A DNA stretch of 64,000 nucleotides from Rhodospirillales bacterium URHD0017. Its GTDB lineage: Bacteria > Pseudomonadota > Alphaproteobacteria > Reyranellales > Reyranellaceae. The position numbers were made by a program, and so were the translations under genes. Each line of letters opens with the position of its first letter. Position 1 is the stretch's first letter. Below are positions 7,023-15,368 of the stretch, piece by piece. The stretch covers positions 186,001 through 250,000 of the forward strand of contig FODP01000002.1 of assembly GCA_900110395.1 (NCBI GenBank), written 5' to 3'. Under the pieces are notes generated by a model. That model was not told the origin of the DNA and ran no database searches. It saw only the letters and a list, made by a program, of their open reading frames with translations.

Positions 7023-8573
7023 TTAAGCCGCTCGCACTTCGAGTCCGTTCGGTGTCGCGCGATAACCCGTGAGCGTGCGGTCGGCGAAGCCAAGGCGCCA
7101 GTCGAGCATCTTCGACGAGTATTCGGCGAGCTTTGCCGCATACGCCGGATCGGTCGCGCGGTTGACGAACTGGCCGGGATCCTTCTTCAGGTCAAACAGC
7201 AGCGGCGGCAGGGCCGCGAAGTGGACGTACTTGAAGGCCTCGTCCTGCACGACGGCGAGGGCGCACTTATCCATCGGCACGCCCAGCGCCGATTCGGGCT
7301 TGCTGTAGTAGAGGTCGCGGAAGTCGAACTCGTAGTGCACTTCGGTGCGCCAGTCGCTCGGCACCTCGCCGTCGCAGAAGCCGAGCAGCGAGCGGCCATC
7401 GCACTGGCGCGGCACCGGCAGCCCCAACCACTCGAGGATGGTCGGCATGGTGTCGATCGTCTCGCTGAAGCGCTCGACGACCTGGCCGCGCGTGCCGTTG
7501 GCCTCGGCGCGCGGGTCGCGGATGATCATCGGGATGCGGAAGGATTCGTCGTTGTAGCCGATCTTGCCCAGCAGGTGATGATCGCCCAACTGCTCGCCGT
7601 GGTCGCAGGTGAAGACGATCAGCGTGTCATCCCATTGCCCGCTCTCCTTGAGGTAGTCGAAGACCCGGCCAAGCTGGTCGTCGACCTCGCTCATCAGGCC
7701 GCAGTAGGTCGCGCGCATCTGGGCGACCTGCTGCTCGGTCATCTCCGAGCCGAGGCCCTTGCCGTCCTGGAAGAAGCTCGATTGGTTGATGTGGTTGACG
7801 TAGTAGCCGAGCAGCGGATGTTGCCCGGCCTCCTCGGCCGCGCTCGCCGCGCGCACCGGCTTGGGCATGTCCTCGGGCCGGTACATCGTGTGGTAGGGCG
7901 CCGGGGCGATGAAGGGCGGGTGCGGCCGGTAGTAGCCGAGATGCAGGAACCACGGCTTGCCGGCGCGGCTCTTCAGGTAGGTGAGGCCGCGCTCGGTGAA
8001 CCAGGCGGTGTCCGACAGCTCCTTGGGCAGCCGCGAGGGCCGCGCCGTGGCGCCGCTGCCCGGCTCGCCCGCCGGCGTGCGGCCCTCGGGCAGCCAGATG
8101 TCCTCTCGGTTTTCCGGCAGCTTGTAGCCTCGGCTGGCGACCCAGCCGAAATAGGCGTCCTTGTACGGCTCGAAGGCGCCGACGGGGCGGAAGCCGTCCA
8201 TGATGTCGCCCAGCACCAGGAAGCGCGGATCGCTGGGCCCGGTGGTGCGCGGGTCGGGCGTCGTCGTGGTGTAGCCGACCAGGGCCGCGTCGTAGCCGCC
8301 CTTGCGCAACTCGTGGCCCAGGTTGGTGAAGCGCGCATCGAGAGGAATGGTGTTCTGCACTGCGCGATGATTCATCTGGTAGAGGCCGGTCAGCAAGCTG
8401 GCCCGGGCCGGTCCGCAGGGTGCGGCCTGTGTGAAATGATTGCGGAAGGTGACGCCCTCCTCGCTCAGCCGATGGATGTTGGGCACCTTGAGGTAGTCCG
8501 CCCCGAGCTTGGGCAGCATCAGGCCGCGCCATTGGTCGACGACGATCAGAAGGACGTTCCTGGGCGCAGGCAT
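7023..8573 (-). CDS. Phosphonate monoester hydrolase / sulfatase-family phosphodiesterase
   Basis: A 516-residue alkaline-phosphatase-superfamily enzyme that matches, from memory, the Rhizobium and Burkholderia phosphonate monoester hydrolases (PehA type) along nearly its whole length. Cys53 in APCGPARAS is the formylglycine nucleophile position (C-x-P-x-R). Metal ligands are Asp13 (VVDQWR), Asp324 and His325 (TCDHGEQLGDHH), with His218 in YRPHPPF. Phrases such as YTTTTPDPRTT, PENREDIWLPEG and HYEFDFRD are characteristic. It hydrolyses phosphonate monoesters and phosphodiesters in known cases. It is cytoplasmic, with no signal peptide, and divergent from the dehydrogenase at 8637. It requires a formylglycine-generating system, which is not seen here. 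Confidence 0.88.
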   Translation of the reverse strand: MPAPRNVLLIVVDQWRGLMLPKLGADYLKVPNIHRLSEEGVTFRNHFTQAAPCGPARASLLTGLYQMNHRAVQNTIPLDARFTNLGHELRKGGYDAALVGYTTTTPDPRTTGPSDPRFLVLGDIMDGFRPVGAFEPYKDAYFGWVASRGYKLPENREDIWLPEGRTPAGEPGSGATARPSRLPKELSDTAWFTERGLTYLKSRAGKPWFLHLGYYRPHPPFIAPAPYHTMYRPEDMPKPVRAASAAEEAGQHPLLGYYVNHINQSSFFQDGKGLGSEMTEQQVAQMRATYCGLMSEVDDQLGRVFDYLKESGQWDDTLIVFTCDHGEQLGDHHLLGKIGYNDESFRIPMIIRDPRAEANGTRGQVVERFSETIDTMPTILEWLGLPVPRQCDGRSLLGFCDGEVPSDWRTEVHYEFDFRDLYYSKPESALGVPMDKCALAVVQDEAFKYVHFAALPPLLFDLKKDPGQFVNRATDPAYAAKLAEYSSKMLDWRLGFADRTLTGYRATPNGLEVRAA

Positions 8574-8636
8574 GCCGGTTCACCGTGGTTAAGAGATTGC
8601 GCTATGGTGCCGTGAAATCTGCGGAGGAGACAACAC

Positions 8637-9668
8637 GTGGCGCGTTTCAAGATCGTGACGACCGGGCCGGGCAACACCGACCATTCCCTGGAAATGGAGA
8701 CCTTGGGCCCAATCGGCGCGGAAATCGTCGAAGTGGGCGGCGGCGACGACGAGCTCATGAAGGCGGTGGCCGACGCCGATGCGATCTACGCCAAGGGCCG
8801 GCCGCGCATCACCGCCAAGGTGATCGAGGCGGGCAAGAAGCTGAAGGTCGTGTCGCTGGGCTCGGTCGGCGTCGATTCGGTCGATGTCGATGCCGCGACC
8901 GCGCTCGGCATTCCGGTGACCAACTGCCCCGACACCTTCATCGAGGAGGTGGCCGACCACGCCATGACCCTGATCCTGGCGAGTTGGCGCCGGCTCGTGG
9001 TGCAGGACCAGATGGTGCGCAAGGGCGAATGGACCAAGGCGCGGCCCATGCTCTACCAGTTCCCGCGTCTGATGGGCATGACGCTGGGCTTCATCTCGTT
9101 CGGCCATGTCGCGCGCGCCGTTTCCAAGCGCGCCGCGCCGTTCGGCTTCCAGATGCTGGCCTACGATCCCTACATCGAGGAGTTGGTGATGTCCGAGCAC
9201 GGCGTGCAGCCGGTGAGCTACGACGAGCTTTTGCAGCGCTCCGATATCATCTCGATGCACGCCCCCGGTACCAAGGACGCCCATCACCTGATGAAGGAGC
9301 AGCACTTCCGCAAGATGAAGAAGACGTCGCTGTTCGTGAACACCGGCCGCGGCTCGACGGTCGACGAGGCGGCCTTGATCAAGGCGCTTCAGGAGGGCTG
9401 GATTGCCGGCGCCGGCCTCGACGTCATGGAGGTCGAGCCGATCGGCAACAACAATCCCATGCTCGGCATGGAGAACGTTATCATGACCGCGCACGTCGCC
9501 TCGGCCTCGAGCCGTTTCGACCAGGCGCGCAAGCGGCGCGTCGGCGCGGAGCTGTCGCTGGTCCTGTCCGGCAAGTGGCCGCGCGCCTGCGTCAATCCCG
9601 CGATCCTGGAAAAGTCCAAGCTGGTGCGCTGGCAGCCCTTCTCGATGGAGCGCGGGCCGGGAAATTGA
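8637..9668 (+). CDS. D-isomer-specific 2-hydroxyacid dehydrogenase
   Basis: NAD-dependent oxidoreductase of the D-2-hydroxyacid/phosphoglycerate dehydrogenase family, 343 residues. The start is GTG at 8637 after a strong GGAGGAGA. The catalytic Arg is in NTGRGSTVDE, the Glu in LDVMEVEP and the His in TAHVAS. The nucleotide-binding glycine motif is shifted from GxGxxG to GFISFG, which is unusual at its first glycine spacing. The C-terminal tail (VNPAILEKSKLVRWQPF) is a modest extension. The substrate is not determinable. It is divergent from the phosphonate monoester hydrolase with 63 nt between starts. Confidence 0.88.
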   Translation: MARFKIVTTGPGNTDHSLEMETLGPIGAEIVEVGGGDDELMKAVADADAIYAKGRPRITAKVIEAGKKLKVVSLGSVGVDSVDVDAATALGIPVTNCPDTFIEEVADHAMTLILASWRRLVVQDQMVRKGEWTKARPMLYQFPRLMGMTLGFISFGHVARAVSKRAAPFGFQMLAYDPYIEELVMSEHGVQPVSYDELLQRSDIISMHAPGTKDAHHLMKEQHFRKMKKTSLFVNTGRGSTVDEAALIKALQEGWIAGAGLDVMEVEPIGNNNPMLGMENVIMTAHVASASSRFDQARKRRVGAELSLVLSGKWPRACVNPAILEKSKLVRWQPFSMERGPGN

Positions 9669-9676
9669 CCAACGCC

Positions 9677-9790
9677 GTCATCCCGAGCGCAGCCACCCGA
9701 AGGGTGGCGTAGTCGAGGGACCTCTTTTTGTTGTCGGCTCAGCAAAAAGAGGTCCCTCCACTTCGCCCTTCGGGCTCCGGTCGGGATGAC
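9677..9790. repeat. Intergenic palindromic repeat, family A (copy 2, compound)
   Basis: The outer ends gtcatcccgagcg and cggtcgggatgac match the family. Nested inside is a second near-perfect hairpin with arms gagggacctcttttt and aaaaagaggtccctc. It lies just downstream of the dehydrogenase stop and could act as a terminator for it. It resembles two repeat units fused together. Confidence 0.75.
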
Positions 9791-9960
9791 GGTGTCGGCG
9801 GCCCGTCATCCGCTTGTCATCGACGATCGCCCGCCGCAAGCCTTGAACGCGATGCCGGCACAGCCTAGCCTGCCCACTCGGTAGTGCTTGCCGGACGTCT
9901 TTCAACGACGGGCAATTCCTGCCCAGCCGTGGACGTTCGCCATCTCTGAGGAGAATGAGC

Positions 9961-10974
9961 ATGTCGAACCACTTCACCGGACTGAGCCTCGGCCCGCCAC
10001 TGGGCGACCAGAGACTCGACCTCTGCGATCTCTATGCCTTCCAGTCGCCGGCCGACCCGTCGCGGACCGCGATCATCCTCAACGCCAATCCGTCGGCCGA
10101 CGGGTTCCATCCCGACGCCATCTACCGCCTCAACATCGACAATGATGGCGATTGCCTGACCGACATCGCCTTCACCTACGTGTTCTCGCCTGTCGTGAAC
10201 GGTCGGCAGACCTACAGCGTCTTCGTGGCCAAGGGGCCTGAGTCCCGCTCCGCCGAGCCTGTCGGCACGAAGGTCGTCTCCGACGCCGAGGTCTCCTTTG
10301 GCGCCGTGCCCAACGTCGTCAGGTCCGGCGGTTACGCCTTCTTCGCCGGAAGCCGCAGCGACGCTTTCTTCTTCGACTTCGACGGAATCAAGGCCCTGTA
10401 CGACACGAGAGGCGGCCGCAACTTCACGGCGCCCCACCTCGGCGGCAAGTCGCCATGGACCGGCGTCGATTCGAACACCGAGGCCAACGTCGGATCGACG
10501 GCGATCGAGCTGCCGACCAGCGAACTCGCCGGCAAGCCCGGCGTCCGTATCTGGGGGCGCTGCAGCCTGCGCCGCGACGGCAAGCTCCTGCATGTCGATC
10601 GGGCCGGGCATCCCTCGGTCAGCAGCTTCTTCAACACCGACGACACCAAGGAGGAATACAACGCCAGCGAGCCGGTCAACGATCGCACGCGCTGGCTGGA
10701 AATGTTCATCCATCTGATGGGCCATACCGGCAACTACACGCGCGAGGAAGCGATCGCCGCGATCGACGCGCACGCCCTGCTGCCCGATATGCTGAAGTTC
10801 GATCCGACGAAGCCCGCGCAATATCCCAATGGCCGCGTCTTCACCGACGACGTCATCAACGCCCGGCTGTCGTTCCTCTCCAAGGGCGATATCCCGCCTG
10901 ACGGGCTCGCGCCCCACACCGACACGCTGCGGCAGTTCCCCTATCTCGGCACGCCTCATCCGGCAAAAAGCTAA
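9961..10974 (+). CDS. DUF4331 family protein
   Basis: A 337-residue protein of the DUF4331 family of unknown function. It contains LDLCDLYAFQSPADPSRTAIILNANP near the N-terminus and HPDAIYRLNIDNDGD, IRIWGR-type and beta-rich repeats after that. No signal peptide is seen. The ATG at 9961 was chosen over the in-frame ATG at 9955 because GAGGAGA (9947-9953) is correctly spaced only for the downstream one. It appears monocistronic, convergent with a small minus-strand ORF. Confidence 0.8.
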   Translation: MSNHFTGLSLGPPLGDQRLDLCDLYAFQSPADPSRTAIILNANPSADGFHPDAIYRLNIDNDGDCLTDIAFTYVFSPVVNGRQTYSVFVAKGPESRSAEPVGTKVVSDAEVSFGAVPNVVRSGGYAFFAGSRSDAFFFDFDGIKALYDTRGGRNFTAPHLGGKSPWTGVDSNTEANVGSTAIELPTSELAGKPGVRIWGRCSLRRDGKLLHVDRAGHPSVSSFFNTDDTKEEYNASEPVNDRTRWLEMFIHLMGHTGNYTREEAIAAIDAHALLPDMLKFDPTKPAQYPNGRVFTDDVINARLSFLSKGDIPPDGLAPHTDTLRQFPYLGTPHPAKS

Positions 10975-10991
10975 GGCGCCAGGAGCGGTCG

Positions 10992-11023
10992 GGATGATGG
11001 CTAGCTGGGCTAACTGGTCATCC
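10992..11023. terminator. Possible bidirectional terminator hairpin
   Basis: Arms ggatga and tcatcc, with an inner TAGC/GCTA pairing, form a hairpin between two convergent genes. No T-run follows, so the terminator role is inferred from position only. Confidence 0.35.
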
Positions 11024-11201
11024 GCTTGCGATCGCGCATTGCGCGCTCGCATTCGGCCAGGCTCGTGAACGGCCCCAGCACGACCTTGCCGCCATCGTCG
11101 ACGGCATACCAGCCAGGCTCGGTGACGTTGTAGTCGCCGACGTCTTCGGTATGGACGTCGACGGCGCTCAGGTCCTTGGGGCTCGCCATGGCTTGCAGCA
11201 T
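11010..11201 (-). CDS. Small hypothetical protein, ~63 aa
   Basis: The product ends GWYAVDDGGKVVLGPFTSLAECERAMRDRK, a compact pattern seen in short alphaproteobacterial hypothetical proteins. The start is uncertain: ATG at 11201 gives 63 residues and ATG at 11189 (MASPKDLS) gives 59. Neither has a good Shine-Dalgarno. The frame is open further upstream, but that would run across the start of the protease gene. No function is proposed. Confidence 0.5.
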   Translation of the reverse strand: MLQAMASPKDLSAVDVHTEDVGDYNVTEPGWYAVDDGGKVVLGPFTSLAECERAMRDRKRMTS

Positions 11202-11259
11202 ATAATTGTCGCCAGCCCGGCGCACTGCTAGACAGAGGGCATCGCGAACGGGAGTAGCG

Positions 11260-12472
11260 ATGCTCAAGCACGGGTTGTCATGGCTTGCTCTTCTGGCGTG
11301 CCTGCATGCCGGGAGCGTCGTCGCACAGGATCACAGCGATTTCGGCGCGCTGCCGCAGGCCGGCGATGCCGCGCAACGCCTGCCGGATGGCGATAAATAC
11401 ACCATCGGCACCGCCCCCGCGCTGTCGGGCAGCGCCAAGCTGCCGTCGGTCCTCGAGCGCGTCGACCAGCCCGAACCGCCGCTTCGCCTGCGTGGCGCCA
11501 AGGAGATCGAGCTCTATCGCACCCCTGGTTCCGTCGGTCGCGCTCATCGTGGCGGGTGAGGCGCAGGGGTCGGGTTCGTTGATCGCCATGAAGTCGCCCA
11601 TGGCAACGAAGCGGTCCGGCACATTGCTGACCAACGCCCATGTCGTGGGCGACGCGAAGGAGGTCGCCGTCATCTTCAAGCCGCAGAAGGAAGGCGAGAA
11701 GATCGGGCGCGCCAACGCCATTCGCGGCCGGGTCACCAAGGTCGACCCGGATCGCGACCTCGCCCTGGTCGAGATCGAGAGCGTTCCCGCCAATGCCGTC
11801 ACGATCCCCTTCGGCAGCATGAGCGAAGCGCAGGTCGGCGCCGACGTCCATGCGATCGGCCATCCCAAGGGGCAGACCTGGACCTACACCAAGGGCCTGA
11901 TCAGCCAGATCCGGCCTGACTACAAATGGGCAACCCACAAGGCCGACGTGATCCAGACCCAGACGCCGCTCAATCCCGGCAACTCGGGCGGCCCCCTGAT
12001 CGGCGACAACGGCAAGATGATCGGCGTCAACTCGTTCAAGGCGCCGGGTGAGACGCTGAACTTCGCCGTGGCCATCAACGAGGTCGAGAAGTTCCTGGCC
12101 GCGGCCCAGTCCGGCGCCTACGAGCCGAAGGTGGCGGCGGCGGCCGCCAAGTCGTGTGAGCAGCCCAAGGTCGTGTTCGAAGGCCGCAACAAGGACAATA
12201 CGGCGTTCGTCCGCACGCTGGACATGGAGTGCAGCGGCAAGGTCGATGCCGCGCTGATCGTGCCCGACGACAAGTCCAAGCCCATCGAGTTCCGCCTCGA
12301 CACCAACAGAGACGGCAAGACCGACGCCTGGATCGTCGATGACGACCGCGACGGCAAGTGGGACATCTCCTACTGGGACACCGACTTCGACGGCAAGCCG
12401 GACCTCGTCGGCCATCATCCCGACGGCGAGTTGAAGCCGACGCGCATGGAGAAGTACCAGCCGAAGTCCTAG
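11260..12472 (+). pseudogene. Secreted trypsin-like serine protease, frameshifted at 11522-11525
   Basis: The ATG at 11260 follows GGGAGTAG and opens a signal peptide ending near VVAQDH. The frame is intact for ~90 codons to ELYRTPG, then hits a stop at 11557-11559. Deleting one C from the CCCC run at 11522-11525 restores a continuous reading (ELYRT-LVPSVALIVAGEAQG) into the protease domain. That domain carries the triad motifs TNAHVVGD (His), DRDLALVEIE (Asp) and NPGNSGGPL (Ser). The C-terminus has three Asp-rich calcium-loop-like repeats (DTNRDGKTD, DDDRDGKWD, DTDFDGKPD). Without the extra base it would be a complete DegP/trypsin-like exported protease of about 400 residues. It is either a real frameshift or a sequencing error in a homopolymer. 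Confidence 0.8.
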
Positions 12473-12473
12473 C

Positions 12474-12510
12474 TTCCCTTCCCTTCGCGGGCTCCGCGAC
12501 GGGAAGGAAG
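12474..12510. terminator. Bidirectional terminator-like hairpin
   Basis: Arms cttccc and gggaag, with an inner cgcgg/ccgcg stem, lie between the convergent protease and dehydrogenase genes. There is no clear T-tract; the call rests on position and stem strength. Confidence 0.45.
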
Positions 12511-12511
12511 T

Positions 12512-13486
12512 TCAGCGCCGCGTCCAGCTCTCGAGATTGGCCGCGCCCGGCGGCACCTCGCCTTTCACCAGCGCTTCGACCTGGCGTACGGTGTCGAAGG
12601 CCTGGCTCTCGCTGGCCGGCGGCGTCAGGCCGCCGATGTGCGGCGTGGCGATGACGTTGGACAGGCGGGCGAGCTCGGGCGACGGCATCTGGTCGGGCGC
12701 GCGGCCGACATCCATGGCGGCGCCGGCGATGCGGCCTTCGGTGAGGACCTTGGCGAGCGCCGCCTCGGCGACAAGGTTGCCGCGCGACATGTTGACGAAG
12801 AAGGCGTCGGGCTTCATGCGTGCGAAGGCCGCCGCGTCCAAAAGGTTCTCGGTCTCCTCGTTGGCGATGGCGAGGCAGATCACGTAGTCGGCCTGGCCCA
12901 GAAGCTCCTCGAGCGGCAGCTTGATGAAGCGCCGGTCGTCGACCTGGGCGTACGGATCCGAGATCAGCACCTTCATGCCCAAGGTCGCGAGCATCGGCGC
13001 CAGAGCGCGCGATATCTGGCCGTAGCCGATGATGCCGACGGTGCTGCCGCCGAGCTGGCGGCCGACCTTGACCTCGGGCATGCGGCCCGCCTGGTAGTCG
13101 GCGACGGCGCGCGAGACGCCGCGTGACAGGTCGACCAGCAGGCCGAGCGTCAGCTCGACCACCGACTGCACGAAACCCGCCTCGGCGTGGGTCACCAGCA
13201 CACCCGCCTTCGAGGCGGCGGCAACGTCTATGTTGCGGATGTCGATGGCGCTCCTCATCACCACCCTGAGGTCCGGCAGGCCGGCGAAGACCTCGGCCGG
13301 CACCGGCGTGGCGCGGTCGGCGATGATGAAATCGACGCCGCGGGCCATGGCGATCACGCCCTGCGGATCGAGCGTCGCCCCGCCTTCATGCAGGATCACC
13401 TCCACAAGCTCCTGCAGGCGCGCCAAGGCCCGCGCGCCATAATACTGGCGCCACGCCTGCGGCACGTGGGTGAGCAGAAGCTTCAT
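12512..13486 (-). CDS. D-2-hydroxyacid dehydrogenase-like protein with altered catalytic Glu
   Basis: A 324-residue NAD-binding protein of the D-2-hydroxyacid dehydrogenase family. The Rossmann motif is VGIIGYGQIS, the catalytic Arg is in SRGNL and the His in TPHIGG. At the place of the catalytic Glu (TEP in E. coli SerA) it reads DVGRAPDQMPSP, so the Glu is replaced. From memory, the GRAPDQMPS phrase recurs in a subgroup of proteobacterial homologues, so this is probably a subfamily trait rather than decay. It is divergent from the sugar-acid dehydratase operon (130 nt, containing a repeat) and may act on the same catabolic route. Confidence 0.8.
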   Translation of the reverse strand: MKLLLTHVPQAWRQYYGARALARLQELVEVILHEGGATLDPQGVIAMARGVDFIIADRATPVPAEVFAGLPDLRVVMRSAIDIRNIDVAAASKAGVLVTHAEAGFVQSVVELTLGLLVDLSRGVSRAVADYQAGRMPEVKVGRQLGGSTVGIIGYGQISRALAPMLATLGMKVLISDPYAQVDDRRFIKLPLEELLGQADYVICLAIANEETENLLDAAAFARMKPDAFFVNMSRGNLVAEAALAKVLTEGRIAGAAMDVGRAPDQMPSPELARLSNVIATPHIGGLTPPASESQAFDTVRQVEALVKGEVPPGAANLESWTRR

Positions 13487-13522
13487 TCTGGCAGACTCCC
13501 TGATCGGCGGGCTAATCTATCT

Positions 13523-13597
13523 GTCGTCCTCAGCGAAGCGAAGGACCTCATCGCCGCTTGCAACCGGCATGAGATCCTTCGCTGCGCTCAGGATGAC
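13523..13597. repeat. Intergenic palindromic repeat, family A (copy 3)
   Basis: Ends gtcgtcctcagcgaagcgaag and cttcgctgcgctcaggatgac form a hairpin. The centre (gacctcatcgccgcttgca) is nearly identical to the copy at 46893. It lies between divergent genes, so it is not simply a terminator. Confidence 0.8.
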
Positions 13598-13616
13598 AGG
13601 GGAGGAACGAACACAG

Positions 13617-15362
13617 ATGACCGCCGCCGCCAAGAAAAAGACCCCCGCCGAGCTGCGCAGCGCGCGCTGGTTCGCGCCCGACGACCTGCGCGCCTTCGGC
13701 CATCGCTCGCGCGCCATGCAGATGGGTTACGCGCCGGAGGACTGGGTCGGCCGGCCGGTGATCGCCATCCTCAACACCTGGTCGGAAGCCCAGCCCTGCC
13801 ACATGCATTTCAAGAGCCGCGTCGACGATGTGAAGCGCGGCATCCTGCAGGCCGGCGGCTTCCCCATGGAGCTGCCGGCGCTGTCGCTGTCGGAAAGCTT
13901 CCTCAAGCCCACGACCATGCTCTACCGCAACCTTCTGGCCATGGACGCCGAGGAACTGCTGCGCGGACATCCCGTCGATGGCGTGGTGCTGATGGGCGGC
14001 TGTGACAAGACGACTCCGGCCCTGATGCTGGGCGCCATCAGCATGGACATCCCCGCGATCTACCTGCCGGCCGGGCCGATGCTGCGCGGCAACTGGAAGG
14101 GCAAGGTCCTGGGCTCGGGCTCCGACGCCTGGAAATACTGGGACGAGCGGCGCGCCGGCAAGATTTCGGACGACGACTGGGTCGACGTCGAGGCGGGCAT
14201 CGCCAGGAGCTACGGCACCTGCATGACGATGGGCACGGCCGCGACCATGATGGCGATGGCCGAGACGCTCGGGATGTCGCTGCCCGGCGCCTCATCGATC
14301 CCGGCAGCCGATGCCAATCACATCCGCATGGCGTCCGAGTGCGGCCGGCGCATCGTCGACATGGTGTGGGAGAACCTCACGCCGGCGAAGATCCTGAACC
14401 GCGAGGCCTTCCTCAACGCCATCACCGTGGCCATGGCGGTGGGCTGCTCGACCAACGCCATCATCCATTTGATCGCGATGGCCCGCCGCGCCGGCCAGGA
14501 CATCGGGCTTGACGACTTCGAGCGCGCCAGCCGCAAGGTGCCGGTGATCGCCAACATCCGCCCCAGCGGCGACAAATACCTGATGGAGGATTTCTTCTAT
14601 GCCGGCGGCCTGCCGGGCCTTCTGAACGAGATCAAGGGCCACCTGCATCTCGATGCCATGACCGTCACCGGCAGGACGCTGGGCGAGAACGTGAAAGGCG
14701 CGGAGATCTACAACGACGACGTCATCCGGCCCATCAGCAATCCGATCTACAAGGAAGGCGCGCTCGCGGTGCTGAAGGGCAACCTGGCGCCCGACGGCTG
14801 CGTCATCAAGCCGTCGGCCTGCGCGCCGAAATTCCTCAAGCACAGCGGACCGGCGCTGGTGTTCGACGACTATCCGTCGATGAAGGCCGCGATCGACCGC
14901 GACGACCTCGACGTCACCGAGGATACCGTGCTGATCCTGCGCAACGCCGGGCCACAGGGAGGTCCGGGCATGCCGGAGTGGGGCATGCTGCCGATCCCCG
15001 CCAAGCTCGTGAAGCAGGGCGTGCGCGACATGGTGCGGCTGTCGGACAGCCGCATGAGCGGCACCAGCTACGGCGCCTGCATCCTGCACGTCTCGCCGGA
15101 GTCCTATATCGGCGGGCCGCTGGCGCTGGTGCGCACCGGCGACATGATCTCGCTCGATGTCGACAAGCGCACCATCGACATGGACGTCTCCGACGACGAG
15201 CTCACGAGACGCCGCGCGGCGTGGAAGAAGCCCGAGCCGCGCTACGAGCGGGGCTATGGCTGGATGTTCACCCGCCATATCAAGCAGGCCAACGAAGGCT
15301 GCGACTTCGACTTCCTCGAGACCGGCTTCGGCGCGCCCGTCGCCGAACCGTCGATCTACTAG
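13617..15362 (+). CDS. Sugar-acid dehydratase, L-arabonate dehydratase type (IlvD/Edd family)
   Basis: A 581-residue [2Fe-2S]-type dehydratase that converts an aldonic acid to its 2-keto-3-deoxy acid. The cluster cysteines are Cys61 (SEAQPCHMHF), Cys129 (MGGCDKTTPA) and Cys202 (SYGTCMTMG), each two residues beyond those of the Rhizobium leguminosarum L-arabonate dehydratase as I recall it. Agreement with that enzyme is close along the whole chain (e.g. PSGDKYLMEDFFYAGGL and NAGPQGGPGMPEWGMLPIP). The exact sugar acid could differ. The ATG at 13617 has a GGGGAGGAAC ribosome site. It heads a tight operon with the EPSP-synthase-like gene (6 nt gap) and the RraA-like gene. Confidence 0.88.
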   Translation: MTAAAKKKTPAELRSARWFAPDDLRAFGHRSRAMQMGYAPEDWVGRPVIAILNTWSEAQPCHMHFKSRVDDVKRGILQAGGFPMELPALSLSESFLKPTTMLYRNLLAMDAEELLRGHPVDGVVLMGGCDKTTPALMLGAISMDIPAIYLPAGPMLRGNWKGKVLGSGSDAWKYWDERRAGKISDDDWVDVEAGIARSYGTCMTMGTAATMMAMAETLGMSLPGASSIPAADANHIRMASECGRRIVDMVWENLTPAKILNREAFLNAITVAMAVGCSTNAIIHLIAMARRAGQDIGLDDFERASRKVPVIANIRPSGDKYLMEDFFYAGGLPGLLNEIKGHLHLDAMTVTGRTLGENVKGAEIYNDDVIRPISNPIYKEGALAVLKGNLAPDGCVIKPSACAPKFLKHSGPALVFDDYPSMKAAIDRDDLDVTEDTVLILRNAGPQGGPGMPEWGMLPIPAKLVKQGVRDMVRLSDSRMSGTSYGACILHVSPESYIGGPLALVRTGDMISLDVDKRTIDMDVSDDELTRRRAAWKKPEPRYERGYGWMFTRHIKQANEGCDFDFLETGFGAPVAEPSIY

Positions 15363-15368
15363 GCGTTC

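Noticed and set aside
9865..11271. A 468-codon minus-strand open frame over the DUF4331 gene
   Set aside because: The sense strand carries a clear DUF4331 protein with a good ribosome site; the antisense translation is Arg/Val/Gly-rich without a domain.
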